DNA of 56,306 nt from Mycobacterium kyorinense (GTDB taxonomy: Bacteria; Actinomycetota; Actinomycetes; Mycobacteriales; Mycobacteriaceae): assembly GCF_001672775.1 (NCBI RefSeq), contig NZ_LZKJ01000034.1:1-56306 (forward strand). The letters are read 5' to 3'. A program made the translations under genes and the position numbers. The notes below the pieces were generated by a model. The model worked only from the letters and a program-made list of their open reading frames with translations, was not told where the DNA came from and did not search any database. Positions 20,064 to 28,203 of the stretch are shown in pieces. How positions within the stretch are numbered: position 1 is the stretch's first letter; the number at the start of each line of letters is the position of its first letter.

Positions 20064-20848
20064 CGCTTGCCAGCACACCGAAAGAGATTGACGGACACGG
20101 CCTTTTGGCCGGAAAGGTCGTGGTGATCACCGCCGCGGCGGGCACCGGCATCGGATCGGCCACCGCGCGGCGTGCACTGCTGGAGGGGGCCGACGTCGTC
20201 GTCTCCGACCACCATGAACGACGGCTGGGCGAGACCGCCGGCGAACTGTCGGCGTTGGGACTAGGCCGCGTCGAGCACGTGCTCTGCGACGTCACCTCCA
20301 CCGCGCAAATCGACGCGCTGATCGCTTCGGCCACCGCGCGATTGGGCCGCATCGACGTCCTGGTCAACAACGCCGGGTTGGGTGGTCAAACCCCGGTGGC
20401 CGACATGACCGACGAAGAATGGGACCGTGTCCTCGACGTCACCCTGACATCGGTGTTCCGGGCCACCCGCGCAGCGCTGCGCTACTTCCGCGAAGCCGAC
20501 CACGGCGGTGTGATCGTCAACAACGCCAGTGTCCTGGGCTGGCGCGCGCAGCACTCCCAATCGCATTATGCCGCAGCGAAAGCCGGGGTGATGGCGTTGA
20601 CCCGTTGCGCGGCTGTCGAGGCGGTCGAGTACGGCGTGCGGATCAATGCGGTGTCGCCCAGCATCGCCCGGCACAAATTCCTCGACAAAACCACCTCGAC
20701 CGAACTACTCGACCGGTTGTCGGCCGACGAAGCCTTCGGCCGCGCCGCCGAGCCGTGGGAGGTGGCCGCCACCATCGCGTTCCTGGCCAGCGACTACTCC
20801 AGTTACCTGACCGGAGAAGTGATTTCGGTATCGAGCCAGCACCCATGA
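20060..20848 (+). CDS. ipdF: IpdF, short-chain dehydrogenase/reductase of the HIP pathway
   Basis: A 262-residue SDR with TAAAGTGIG (Thr24-Gly32), NNAGLGG and the catalytic YAAAKAG. The family interconverts the C5 hydroxyl/keto group of 5-OH-HIP-CoA-type intermediates with NAD(P). It corresponds to Rv3559c. It overlaps fadE30 upstream and kstR2 downstream, each by ATGA. Confidence 0.9.
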   Translation: MTLASTPKEIDGHGLLAGKVVVITAAAGTGIGSATARRALLEGADVVVSDHHERRLGETAGELSALGLGRVEHVLCDVTSTAQIDALIASATARLGRIDVLVNNAGLGGQTPVADMTDEEWDRVLDVTLTSVFRATRAALRYFREADHGGVIVNNASVLGWRAQHSQSHYAAAKAGVMALTRCAAVEAVEYGVRINAVSPSIARHKFLDKTTSTELLDRLSADEAFGRAAEPWEVAATIAFLASDYSSYLTGEVISVSSQHP

Positions 20849-21429
20849 CCCGGCGTGAAGAACTCCTGGAGCTCGCCGCGACGATGATGGCCGAGCGCGG
20901 CCTGCGCGCCACGACCGTCCGCGATATCGCCGACGGCGCAGGCATTCTGTCCGGCAGCCTGTATCACCACTTCTCCTCCAAGGAGGAGATGGTCGACGAA
21001 GTGCTGCGTGGCTTTCTGGACTGGCTGTTTGACCGCTACCAGGAAATCATCGACACCGAACCCAATCCGTTGGAGCGACTCAAAGGCCTGTTCATGGCGT
21101 CGTTCGACGCGATCGAACACCGTCACGCCCAAGTCGTCATCTACCAGGACGAGGCCAAGCGTTTGTCGTCGCAGCCCCGGTTCTCCTACGTCGAAGACCT
21201 CAACAAACGGCAGCGCAAGATGTGGGTCGACGTGCTGCACCAGGGAATCGAGGAGGGCTACCTACGCCCCGATCTCGACGTCGACCTGGTTTACCGTTTC
21301 ATCCGCGACACCACCTGGGTCTCGGTGCGCTGGTATCAGCCCGGCGGACCGCTTACCGCTCAGCAGGTGGGCCAGCAATACCTCGCGATAGTCCTGGGCG
21401 GAATCACCGCAAATAGAGAAGGAGTCTGA
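20845..21429 (+). CDS. kstR2: KstR2, TetR-family repressor of the C/D-ring genes
   Basis: A 194-residue TetR repressor. The HTH at about 20-42 is TTVRDIADGAGILSGSLYHH, followed by FSSKEEMVDEVL, and the C-terminal domain includes YIEDLNKRQ-like sequence (SYVEDLNKRQRKMW). M. tuberculosis KstR2 binds HIP-CoA. ATG 20845 overlaps the ipdF stop; longer readings inside ipdF are rejected. The gene has no operator of its own here. It is expressed only as part of the operon from the box at 18861, so it should autoregulate through that site. Confidence 0.95.
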   Translation: MTRREELLELAATMMAERGLRATTVRDIADGAGILSGSLYHHFSSKEEMVDEVLRGFLDWLFDRYQEIIDTEPNPLERLKGLFMASFDAIEHRHAQVVIYQDEAKRLSSQPRFSYVEDLNKRQRKMWVDVLHQGIEEGYLRPDLDVDLVYRFIRDTTWVSVRWYQPGGPLTAQQVGQQYLAIVLGGITANREGV

Positions 21430-21430
21430 A

Positions 21431-22579
21431 ATGACTGACGCGTACATCATCGACGCTGTGCGGACCGCGGTCGGCAAGCGCAACGGATCGCTGGCCGGTG
21501 TGCATCCGATCGACTTGGGGGTGGCCGCATTTCACGGGTTGTTCGACCGCGTCGACGTCGACCCCGCCGCCGTCGACGACGTCGTCGTGGGCTGCGTGGA
21601 CGCACTGGGCGGGCAGGCCGGCAACATCGGCCGCAACGCCTGGTTGGCGGCCGGCTATCCCGAAGAGGTTCCGGGCGTCACCGTCGACCGCCAATGTGGG
21701 TCCAGTCAGCAGGCGATTTCTTTTGGCGCGCAAGCGATCATGTCGGGCACCGCGGATGTGATTCTGGCCGGTGGCATGCAGAACATGAGCCAGATCCCGA
21801 TCGCGTCGGCGATGGTGGTCGGCAAGGAGTTCGGTTTCACTTCGCCCACCAGCGAGTCGAAGAACTGGCTGCACCGCTACGGTGATCAGGAAATCTCGCA
21901 GTTCCGTGGCGCGGAGCTGATCGCCGAGAAGTGGAACATCTCCCGCGAAGAGATGGAGCAGTTCGCACTGAGCAGCCACCAGCGTGCGCTGGCCGCGATC
22001 CATGGCGGGCACTTCGACAACGAGATCGTCGAGGTCGACGGGTTCCGGATCGACGAGGGTCCGCGCGAGACGTCGCTGGAGAAGATGGCGTCACTGAAGA
22101 CCCTGTCCGAGGGAGGCCGGTTGACCGCAGCGGTCGCCAGCCAGATCTCCGACGGCGCCAGCGCGGTGCTGTTGGCGTCCGAGCAGGCCCTCAAGGATCA
22201 CAAGCTCACACCGCGGGCCCGCATCCACCACATCAGTGCCCGCGGCGCCGACCCGGTGTTCATGTTGACCGGCCCCATTCCGGCGACCCGCTATGCGTTG
22301 GAGAAGACCGGGCTGTCGATCGAGGACATCGACGTGGTCGAGATCAACGAGGCGTTTGCGCCGGTCGTGTTGGCGTGGCTCAAGGAGATCAAGGCCGACC
22401 CGGAGAAGGTGAATCCCAACGGCGGCGCGATCGCCCTGGGTCATCCGCTCGGTGCAACCGGGGCCAAGCTGTTCGCCACCATGCTCAACGAGTTGGAGCG
22501 CACCGGCGGTCGGTACGGTTTGCAGACGATGTGTGAGGGCGGCGGCACCGCCAACGTCACAATCATCGAACGCCTGTAA
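21431..22579 (+). CDS. fadA6: FadA6, thiolase of C/D-ring degradation
   Basis: A 382-residue thiolase with nucleophile Cys89 (VDRQCGSSQQ), GHPLGATGAK histidine and the second cysteine in MCEGGGTANV. It cleaves a beta-ketoacyl-CoA formed after ring D/C opening. It begins 1 bp after the kstR2 stop (AGAAGGAG upstream) and ends the fadE30 operon. It is followed by a strong hairpin at 22588-22649. Confidence 0.94.
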   Translation: MTDAYIIDAVRTAVGKRNGSLAGVHPIDLGVAAFHGLFDRVDVDPAAVDDVVVGCVDALGGQAGNIGRNAWLAAGYPEEVPGVTVDRQCGSSQQAISFGAQAIMSGTADVILAGGMQNMSQIPIASAMVVGKEFGFTSPTSESKNWLHRYGDQEISQFRGAELIAEKWNISREEMEQFALSSHQRALAAIHGGHFDNEIVEVDGFRIDEGPRETSLEKMASLKTLSEGGRLTAAVASQISDGASAVLLASEQALKDHKLTPRARIHHISARGADPVFMLTGPIPATRYALEKTGLSIEDIDVVEINEAFAPVVLAWLKEIKADPEKVNPNGGAIALGHPLGATGAKLFATMLNELERTGGRYGLQTMCEGGGTANVTIIERL

Positions 22580-22587
22580 CCCTTTTG

Positions 22588-22649
22588 CGCGAGCGTGCGT
22601 GTCCCCGGGCGACACGCCGAGGCGTGTCGCGGGAACACGCACGCTCGCG
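22588..22649. repeat. 62-base near-perfect palindrome, likely terminator and dispersed repeat
   Basis: The outer arms CGCGAGCGTGCGTGT (22588-22602) and its exact complement at 22635-22649 enclose a second perfect 10-bp stem, GCGACACGCC (22609-22618) with GGCGTGTCGC (22621-22630), leaving a 2-base loop. It lies between convergent fadA6 and the TetR gene. A degenerate copy of the right half is at 24596-24657. Confidence 0.85.
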
Positions 22650-22666
22650 GCATCAAAGGCGAGCCG

Positions 22667-23275
22667 TCACCGTGACAAGCCGGCAATGATGTCGTCGACC
22701 GTGCGCCCCGCCAACGCGTTGACCTCACGGCGATTCGCCCGCCGTAGGGGTCCGCGAAGCACCAGTTCGGCGAACCCATGCACCGCCGACCAACAGGGCC
22801 ACTCGGCGTCGGCGCGTCGTTCGGCGGGCATAACGCCCGCCTTTACCATGGCGTCAAGGGCTTCCACCAGGGCGAGATACGGTGGGGCAATACCAGTTTC
22901 GGTCGGATCGTAGGCTAGATCGGCGCCGAAGAAGGCCGTCGAAAACCAGCCAGGCTCGTCAAGCGCAAACTTGATGTAGCCCAGCCCGACCGCCCGCAGC
23001 CGGGCACCTGCCTGCAGCTCGATAGAACCGCGCGGGTGCGTCGAGCTGTGCATCTGCGCGGCCATCCGGTGCTGGATGGCGGTGGCTACTGCGCGTAGTA
23101 ATGCTTCGCGGTCGGCGAAGTGACGGTATGCCGCGTTAGGCGAAACTCCAACTCGCCGAGTCGCTTCCCGGATGGTGAGTGCGTCCGGTCCGCCGGAGCG
23201 GGTGAGTACGAGGCCTGCGTCGATCAGTGCGGTCCGCAGATCCCCGTGGTGATAAGCGGTCTTGGATTCAGCCAA
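22667..23275 (-). CDS. TetR-family regulator with WHG-type C-terminal domain
   Basis: A 202-residue TetR regulator. The HTH is at about 33-52 (LTIREATRRVGVSPNAAYRH) and the C-terminal domain has AVHGFAELVLRGP, typical of the TetR_C_33/WHG group. It is divergent from the SRPBCC-DUF899 pair. A 9+9-bp inverted repeat (23308-23331) lies between them, so it probably represses that pair and itself. It is not KstR or KstR2, and no steroid link is visible. Confidence 0.85.
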   Translation of the reverse strand: MAESKTAYHHGDLRTALIDAGLVLTRSGGPDALTIREATRRVGVSPNAAYRHFADREALLRAVATAIQHRMAAQMHSSTHPRGSIELQAGARLRAVGLGYIKFALDEPGWFSTAFFGADLAYDPTETGIAPPYLALVEALDAMVKAGVMPAERRADAEWPCWSAVHGFAELVLRGPLRRANRREVNALAGRTVDDIIAGLSR

Positions 23276-23307
23276 CTCTTGACCCTCCTCGGGCTCAAGT
23301 GTACGGT

Positions 23308-23331
23308 GTGAACATTACCCCAAATGTTGAC
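23308..23331. promoter_or_regulatory. Candidate operator of the TetR regulator
   Basis: GTGAACATT (23308-23316), six central bases, then AATGTTGAC (23323-23331): an inverted repeat with one mismatch. GTGAACAT recurs at 23335-23342, where it runs into TACAC. The element sits 32 bp from the TetR start and 38 bp from the SRPBCC start. Confidence 0.6.
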
Positions 23332-23369
23332 AGCGTGAACATATACACCGATAGCACCCGGGAGCCACC

Positions 23370-23900
23370 ATGACGGACGATGTAGTCAGCGAGGTTGCCA
23401 TCATCGATGCGCCGGCCACCACCGTGTTTCGCCTCCTCGCCGACCCGGCGACGCACGCCGCCATCGACGGGACCGGGTGGGTCCGCGAAGCACTTGACGG
23501 ACGGCAATTGGCCGAGGTGGGACAGATTTTTCGGATGGCGATGTATCACGACAATCACCCAACGGGAACCTACGAGATGGCGAACCAGGTGATCGTCTTC
23601 GAGCCGCCGCGCGCCATCGCGTGGAAACCGGGGCAAGACATCGCTGGCGATGGCAGCATCGAATTCGGCGGGTGGATTTGGCGATACGACCTTGCGCCAG
23701 TGCGTCCGTCCGAGACACAGGTCAGCTTGACTTACGACTGGTCGGCGGTGTCTGCCGCGATACGTGAGCACATCCAATTCCCGCCGTTCGCGCTCGACCA
23801 CCTGAAGAACTCGCTGTTGAATCTCGGTGGGCTTGCCGCCGAGGCGGCCCCGGGTTCCCGCGCTATTTCAGGTATTAACGATGAAGGGAGACCGTCGTGA
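23370..23900 (+). CDS. SRPBCC-fold (polyketide cyclase/START-like) protein
   Basis: A 176-residue protein opening with the SRPBCC start EVAIIDAPATTVFRLLADP, followed by hydrophobic-pocket strands (FEPPRAIAWKPG, TQVSLTYDWSAV). Such proteins bind small hydrophobic ligands; no enzymatic role can be assigned. It overlaps the DUF899 gene by four bases (GTGA), so the two are coupled. It is divergent from the TetR gene. Confidence 0.8.
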   Translation: MTDDVVSEVAIIDAPATTVFRLLADPATHAAIDGTGWVREALDGRQLAEVGQIFRMAMYHDNHPTGTYEMANQVIVFEPPRAIAWKPGQDIAGDGSIEFGGWIWRYDLAPVRPSETQVSLTYDWSAVSAAIREHIQFPPFALDHLKNSLLNLGGLAAEAAPGSRAISGINDEGRPS

Positions 23901-24577
23901 TAACCGCCGCATTACCGCCCGTGGTGAACCAGGAGACCTGGCGGCGTGAACTCGATGTGTTGCGCGCCCGGGAGAAGGCCGCCACCCGCGAACTCGACGC
24001 GATCGCCGCGCAGCGACGACGCCTGCCGATGATCGAGATGCCGGTATACATATTGGAAGGCGAGAACGGACCGGTCCGGCTAGACGAGGTTTTTGACGGC
24101 AAGCAGCAGCTGATCGTGTACAACCACATGTGGTTCCCGGGTGAACAATGGCAATGTTCCGGCTGCACGGGATTCACGTCGCAGTTCACCCGGCTGGAAT
24201 TCCTGGATAGCTACGACGCACGATTTGTCATTGTCACCCAGGGTCCTATCGACGAAGCGCTTGCGTACAAGCGGCGTGTGGGTAACCGGATGACGTGGTA
24301 CTCGACTGCCGATAGCTCGTTCGGAGCCGATGTCGGAGCTCCGCCCAGCGGCGGGTTTGCGGTGAATGTCTTTCTACGCGATGGGGATCGGGTGTATCGC
24401 ACCTGGCATACCAACGGGCGCGGGGTTGAACAGCTTAGTCATTCGTTCGCGCTGATCGACATATTGCCGTACGGGCGGCAGGAAGAGTGGCAGGATTCAC
24501 CCGACGGCTGGCCCCAACACCCTACTTACAGCGGGTGGGCAAGCTCAGAGGAGATCGTGCGCGCCTACGGCGCCTAA
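23897..24577 (+). CDS. DUF899 thioredoxin-like protein
   Basis: A 226-residue DUF899 protein. It starts with EELDVLRAREKAATRE-like sequence (RRELDVLRAREKAATREL), then LIVYNHMWFPGEQWQCSGCTGF and the fold end HSFALIDILPYGRQ. The family is thioredoxin-like with a CxxC-like pair here (QCSGCTG), suggesting redox chemistry, though its substrate is unknown. It starts at GTG 23897 inside the SRPBCC stop. The next gene on the opposite strand is ipdC, after a repeat. Confidence 0.82.
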   Translation: MITAALPPVVNQETWRRELDVLRAREKAATRELDAIAAQRRRLPMIEMPVYILEGENGPVRLDEVFDGKQQLIVYNHMWFPGEQWQCSGCTGFTSQFTRLEFLDSYDARFVIVTQGPIDEALAYKRRVGNRMTWYSTADSSFGADVGAPPSGGFAVNVFLRDGDRVYRTWHTNGRGVEQLSHSFALIDILPYGRQEEWQDSPDGWPQHPTYSGWASSEEIVRAYGA

Positions 24578-24595
24578 CGAATCTGACCCGTCGTC

Positions 24596-24657
24596 CGCGA
24601 GCGAGCGCAATCCCGCAATAACCAGCGGCGTGTCGACCGGGGACACGCACGCTCGCG
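24596..24657. repeat. Degenerate copy of the 22588-22649 palindrome
   Basis: The right half (ACACGCACGCTCGCG, 24643-24657) is identical to the right arm of the first copy. The left half (CGCGAGCGAGCGC, from 24596) is diverged. GGCGTGTCG at 24628 also matches the inner stem. It lies between the convergent DUF899 and ipdC genes. Confidence 0.75.
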
Positions 24658-24668
24658 GTATAAAGGGC

Positions 24669-25727
24669 CTACTCCACCAGCGCCGATGCCGCCTGCAGAT
24701 GTTTGACGGCGTCAGCCACGATCGTCTGGATCAGCTCGGCGCACGACGGCAGATCTTCGAGGATGCCGGCCACCTGACCGGAGGCCAATACGCCGGCATC
24801 GGTGTTACCTTCCACCAGACCGGCTTTCAGTAACATCGGGGTGTTAGCGGCCATCACCACCTGCGACCACGTGAGATCTTTGCCGTGCCGCATCGCCAGG
24901 CCGTCACGGATCATCGATGGCCATGTCATCTGCGACATCTTCTTGAATTTCCCGGCGTTGCGGATCGCGGCAGTGAAACCTCTTGCCCGCGAGCCGCTTT
25001 CCAGCTTCTCCACCAACCCTGTACGCAGCACGCGATGCGGCATGCCGTCGACGCGGGTGGTAACCACGGTCCCGTCCAACGCGGACTCCAGATACCGCTG
25101 TTTGACCGCGTCGGGAACAGTGGAATCCGAGGTCAGCAGAAACCGGGTGCCCATCGCCACCCCGGCCGCCCCGTAACTCAGCGCCGCGGCCAGACCACGG
25201 CCGTCGAAAAAGCCGCCGGCCGCGATCACCGGAATCTTCACGGCGTCCAGCACCGACGGCAGCAGCAGCGTCGTCGCGACGGGGCCGGTGTGCCCGCCGC
25301 CCTCGCCGCCCTGCACGATCACCGCATCGGCACCCCAGGAGGCCACCTTGCGGGCGTGCTTGGCGGCGCCGACCGACGGAATCACTACTGAGCCGGCGTC
25401 TTTGAGCCGGTTGATCAGTTCCTGCTTGGGCGCCAACGCGAACGACGCCACTTTCACGCCCTCGCGGATCATCAGATCCACCCGGTCGCCGGCGTCAGCG
25501 GCATCGGCGCGGATGTTGACACCGAACGGTTTGTCGGTGGCGGCCTTGACTTTCCCGATCGCAATCGCCAACTCGTCGACGGTCATCGTCGCAGATGCCA
25601 AGATCCCCAGGCCGCCGGCGTTCGCAGTGGCCGAGACCAGTCGCGCCCCGGCCACCCAGCCCATCCCGGTTTGCACCACCGGGTGCTGGACGCCGACCAA
25701 CTCGGTCAGCGGTGTCCGCAACCTCAT
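24669..25727 (-). CDS. ipdC: IpdC, NADH:flavin-dependent dehydrogenase of the HIP pathway
   Basis: A 352-residue FMN-dependent TIM-barrel protein of the 2-nitropropane-dioxygenase-like family, with QTGMGWVAGARL, VIVQGGEGGGHTGP, AAGGFFDGRGLAAAL and MGTRFLLTSDS. In M. tuberculosis it oxidises a hydroxylated HIP-derived CoA ester before ring opening. ATG 25727 (MRLRTPLTEL) matches the M. tuberculosis start; GTG 25733 is two codons longer. It lies 49 bp after ipdB. The ferredoxin gene fdxB, next to ipdC in M. tuberculosis, is not present here. Confidence 0.93.
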   Translation of the reverse strand: MRLRTPLTELVGVQHPVVQTGMGWVAGARLVSATANAGGLGILASATMTVDELAIAIGKVKAATDKPFGVNIRADAADAGDRVDLMIREGVKVASFALAPKQELINRLKDAGSVVIPSVGAAKHARKVASWGADAVIVQGGEGGGHTGPVATTLLLPSVLDAVKIPVIAAGGFFDGRGLAAALSYGAAGVAMGTRFLLTSDSTVPDAVKQRYLESALDGTVVTTRVDGMPHRVLRTGLVEKLESGSRARGFTAAIRNAGKFKKMSQMTWPSMIRDGLAMRHGKDLTWSQVVMAANTPMLLKAGLVEGNTDAGVLASGQVAGILEDLPSCAELIQTIVADAVKHLQAASALVE

Positions 25728-25776
25728 AGCCACCGCCGACGACGCAGAGCCAAGCGATGCGGAGAAGGCGGAATAA

Positions 25777-26520
25777 TCATGACCGCACCTCTTTGTCGCG
25801 CAACGACTTCGGATCGATGACCTCGCGGATCAACCGCAGCTCGTCCTCGCCCGGCGGCGGGGTCTCTTGCGCGTCGGACAAGCCATGTACCTCGAACGAG
25901 GTAGCCTCCTGCACGTCCTCAGCGGATACGCCCGGGTGCAGGGTCAATGCCCGCATCGTGTGGTCGGGACCGCCGAAGTCGAACACGCCGAGGTTGGAGA
26001 TCACCCGGTGCACGTTGACGAACCGGAACGCCGGGTTTTCCGGGTCGACTTTGTCGTAGCCGATCCCCGACACTACGTCGACGGCGTCGCAGAACACCCG
26101 CTTGGAGTGGTTGCCGACCCAGTAGCTGGTGGCGTGGTTGATCGTGTTGCCCGGCGCGCCGCGGACGCCGAACATCTGCCGGGTCGGGTGCTGTAGCGGG
26201 CCGAACGCGGACAGGTTCTGATTGCCATAGCGGTCAACCTGATTGGCGCCCATCACCACATGCCGTCTGCCCCAGGCCAGCGTCTCGAACACGCGCCCGA
26301 ACGGCATCCACCCTTCGACGGCGCCGGTGGCGCCCAACGTCGGGGTATCCGCCAAAAGTTGTGCCTCCCCGTCGGTGATCAGGATGTCGGGCGAAAACGT
26401 CAACCGGGCCAGCCTCGCGCCGACCGAGGCCACTGTGGTCATCGGGCTGATCATGATCTCGCCGGCGCCCCGGAACAGCTCGGCGCAGGCCATCACGCAA
26501 ACTTCGGCTCGGGTGATCAT
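25777..26520 (-). CDS. ipdB: IpdB, beta subunit of the COCHEA-CoA ring-opening hydrolase
   Basis: A 247-residue protein of the class I CoA-transferase beta fold (MACAELFRGAGEIMISP, NQVDRYGNQNLSAFG, THPRQMF-like GPLQHPTRQMF). With IpdA it forms a heterotetramer that hydrolyses the last carbocycle (COCHEA-CoA), not a true CoA transferase. It overlaps ipdA by four bases (26517-26520). An excess of Pro/Glu marks its C-terminus. Confidence 0.92.
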   Translation of the reverse strand: MITRAEVCVMACAELFRGAGEIMISPMTTVASVGARLARLTFSPDILITDGEAQLLADTPTLGATGAVEGWMPFGRVFETLAWGRRHVVMGANQVDRYGNQNLSAFGPLQHPTRQMFGVRGAPGNTINHATSYWVGNHSKRVFCDAVDVVSGIGYDKVDPENPAFRFVNVHRVISNLGVFDFGGPDHTMRALTLHPGVSAEDVQEATSFEVHGLSDAQETPPPGEDELRLIREVIDPKSLRDKEVRS

Positions 26521-27395
26521 GCGGACTCCTCGAACTTGCGCACGGCCGTTTGATAGTCGGCTTCACTGCCGGACAGATAGGTGGCGACGAACTGCTGCCA
26601 GGTTTCTTCCGACGCGGCGGCCTGGGCGTAGTGCCGTTGGAATTTCTCGTCGCGTCCGTAGTCGGGTGCAGCGGTGGTGAAGTGGGCGCCGCCGGGGGCT
26701 TCTACAACACCGTCGACCATCATCCGGTTCACCAGCAGGCCCTGCGGCGGCACCGCTTTGACCAGCTCCTCGGTCGAGACCAGGCGCTCCACGGACAAAT
26801 AGCGCTTCTCGGCGGCCATCAGATACAAGTCGTCGAAGTACGGATCGATACCGGTGTAAGCGGCATTGCCCTGCGCATCACCGAGATTGAGGTGGACGAA
26901 CGCCGCGTCCAGGCGCAGTGCCGGCATCGCGATCAGCGTCTCGTGCCGCCCGTCGGGCGCCGGATACGGCGAGCGGACCGTGGCCAGTTCGCCCTCGAAG
27001 AAGTCGAGCACCGAACTGCCCAGCCCGGCGCGGATCGGCAGGAACGGTAAGCGTTGCGCCGCTGCCTGGAGCCCACAACGCAGCATGCCCTCGTCCATTT
27101 CCCGGGCTTCGATCGCGCCGCTGGTGCGCGCTTTGGCGAACCACGGGTCATAGAACGGCGGCGAGTCCAGTGAGACGAAGCCGTAGTAGACGCGGCGCAC
27201 TTTGCCGGCTGAGCACAGCAAGCCGATGTCTGGGCCGCCGTAGGTGACGACGGTCAGATCCTTGACGTCCGAACGCAGGATCGCACGAACGAACGCCATC
27301 GGCTTGCGCCGCGACCCCCAGCCGCCGATCCCGATGGTCATCCCACTGCGCAGTTCAGCAACGGCATCGTCGAGAGTGGTCCGCTTGTCGCTCAC
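26517..27395 (-). CDS. ipdA: IpdA, alpha subunit of the COCHEA-CoA hydrolase
   Basis: A 292-residue CoA-transferase alpha-fold protein (SGMTIGIGGWGSRRKPMAFVR, VVTYGGPDIGLLCSAGKVRR, DAAFVHLNLGDAQGNAAYTG). It partners IpdB in opening the remaining ring of the steroid. It overlaps both ipdB and echA20 by four bases, so the three are tightly coupled. Confidence 0.93.
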   Translation of the reverse strand: MSDKRTTLDDAVAELRSGMTIGIGGWGSRRKPMAFVRAILRSDVKDLTVVTYGGPDIGLLCSAGKVRRVYYGFVSLDSPPFYDPWFAKARTSGAIEAREMDEGMLRCGLQAAAQRLPFLPIRAGLGSSVLDFFEGELATVRSPYPAPDGRHETLIAMPALRLDAAFVHLNLGDAQGNAAYTGIDPYFDDLYLMAAEKRYLSVERLVSTEELVKAVPPQGLLVNRMMVDGVVEAPGGAHFTTAAPDYGRDEKFQRHYAQAAASEETWQQFVATYLSGSEADYQTAVRKFEESA

Positions 27396-28147
27396 TTCTT
27401 GCCCTTTTCCGTGCCGGCGAACGCGTCGCGGTGCTCGTCGGCGACGCCCGCGAGGTTGAGTTCGAAGGTAAAGCCTTGCTCCATGCGGTAACTGGAATTG
27501 ACGCGCTGCACGTCGATGAGGTTCAGGGCTTCCTTGGCTGCCCGGATCACCCGGGTGTCCTTGGCTGCGATATCACGGGCGACCCGTAACGCGGCCTCGT
27601 CCAACTGATCTCGCGGCACCACTTCGTGCACCGAGCCGAAGTGGTGCAGGGTGGCGGCATCAACGGTGGCCGCGGTGAAGAACAGCCGCCGCATCATGTG
27701 CTGCGGCACCAGCCGGGACAGGTGGGTGGCCGCGCCCAGCGCGCCGCGCTCCACCTCCGGTAGACCGAACGTGGCATCGTCGGACGCAACGATGACGTCA
27801 GCGTTGCCGACCAGCCCGATCCCGCCGCCGACGCAGAACCCGTTGACCGCCGCGATCACCGGGACCGCACATTCGTAGACCGCCCGGAACGCGGCGAAGC
27901 AACCGCGGTTGGCATCGATCAGCGCGGTGAAGCCCTCCGTACGCTGCATCTCCTTGATGTCGACGCCCGCGTTGAAGCCACGGCCCTCGGCCCGCAGGAT
28001 CACCGCGTGGGTGTCGGGGTCGTCGCCGGCGGCGGTCAGCGCGTCGGCGAGTTCAAACCAGCCGCCCGACGGAATGGCGTTGACCGGGGGAAAGTCGACG
28101 GTGACCGCGACGATGCCCGGTTCTTTGACGGCGGATGTGATCGTCAA
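27392..28147 (-). CDS. echA20: EchA20, crotonase-fold hydrolase that opens ring D
   Basis: A 251-residue crotonase-superfamily protein with oxyanion-hole segments AEGRGFNAGVDIKEM and VNGFCVGGGIGLVGNADVI. In M. tuberculosis this enzyme hydrolytically opens ring D of the HIEC-CoA intermediate. It is the first gene of echA20-ipdA-ipdB-ipdC and starts 27 bp from the KstR2 box. Confidence 0.93.
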   Translation of the reverse strand: MTITSAVKEPGIVAVTVDFPPVNAIPSGGWFELADALTAAGDDPDTHAVILRAEGRGFNAGVDIKEMQRTEGFTALIDANRGCFAAFRAVYECAVPVIAAVNGFCVGGGIGLVGNADVIVASDDATFGLPEVERGALGAATHLSRLVPQHMMRRLFFTAATVDAATLHHFGSVHEVVPRDQLDEAALRVARDIAAKDTRVIRAAKEALNLIDVQRVNSSYRMEQGFTFELNLAGVADEHRDAFAGTEKGKK

Positions 28148-28174
28148 TTGGCACTCCCTGGGGTCGGCTACCTA

Positions 28175-28188
28175 AGCAAGCACTTGCT
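28175..28188. promoter_or_regulatory. KstR2 operator between echA20 and the Rv3549c-like gene
   Basis: AGCAAGCACTTGCT fits the KstR2 form AnCAAGnnCTTGnT with longer symmetry than the fadD3 site. It lies 27 bp from the echA20 start and 15 bp from the divergent SDR start. Confidence 0.9.
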
Positions 28189-28203
28189 TGGTACGCTAGC
28201 ACA

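Noticed and set aside
17277..20078. A 933-codon minus-strand reading covering fadD3 and running back through fadE30
   Set aside because: The part beyond 18806 is antisense to fadE30, with no family resemblance. The true fadD3 start has the expected length and lies just downstream of the KstR2 box.
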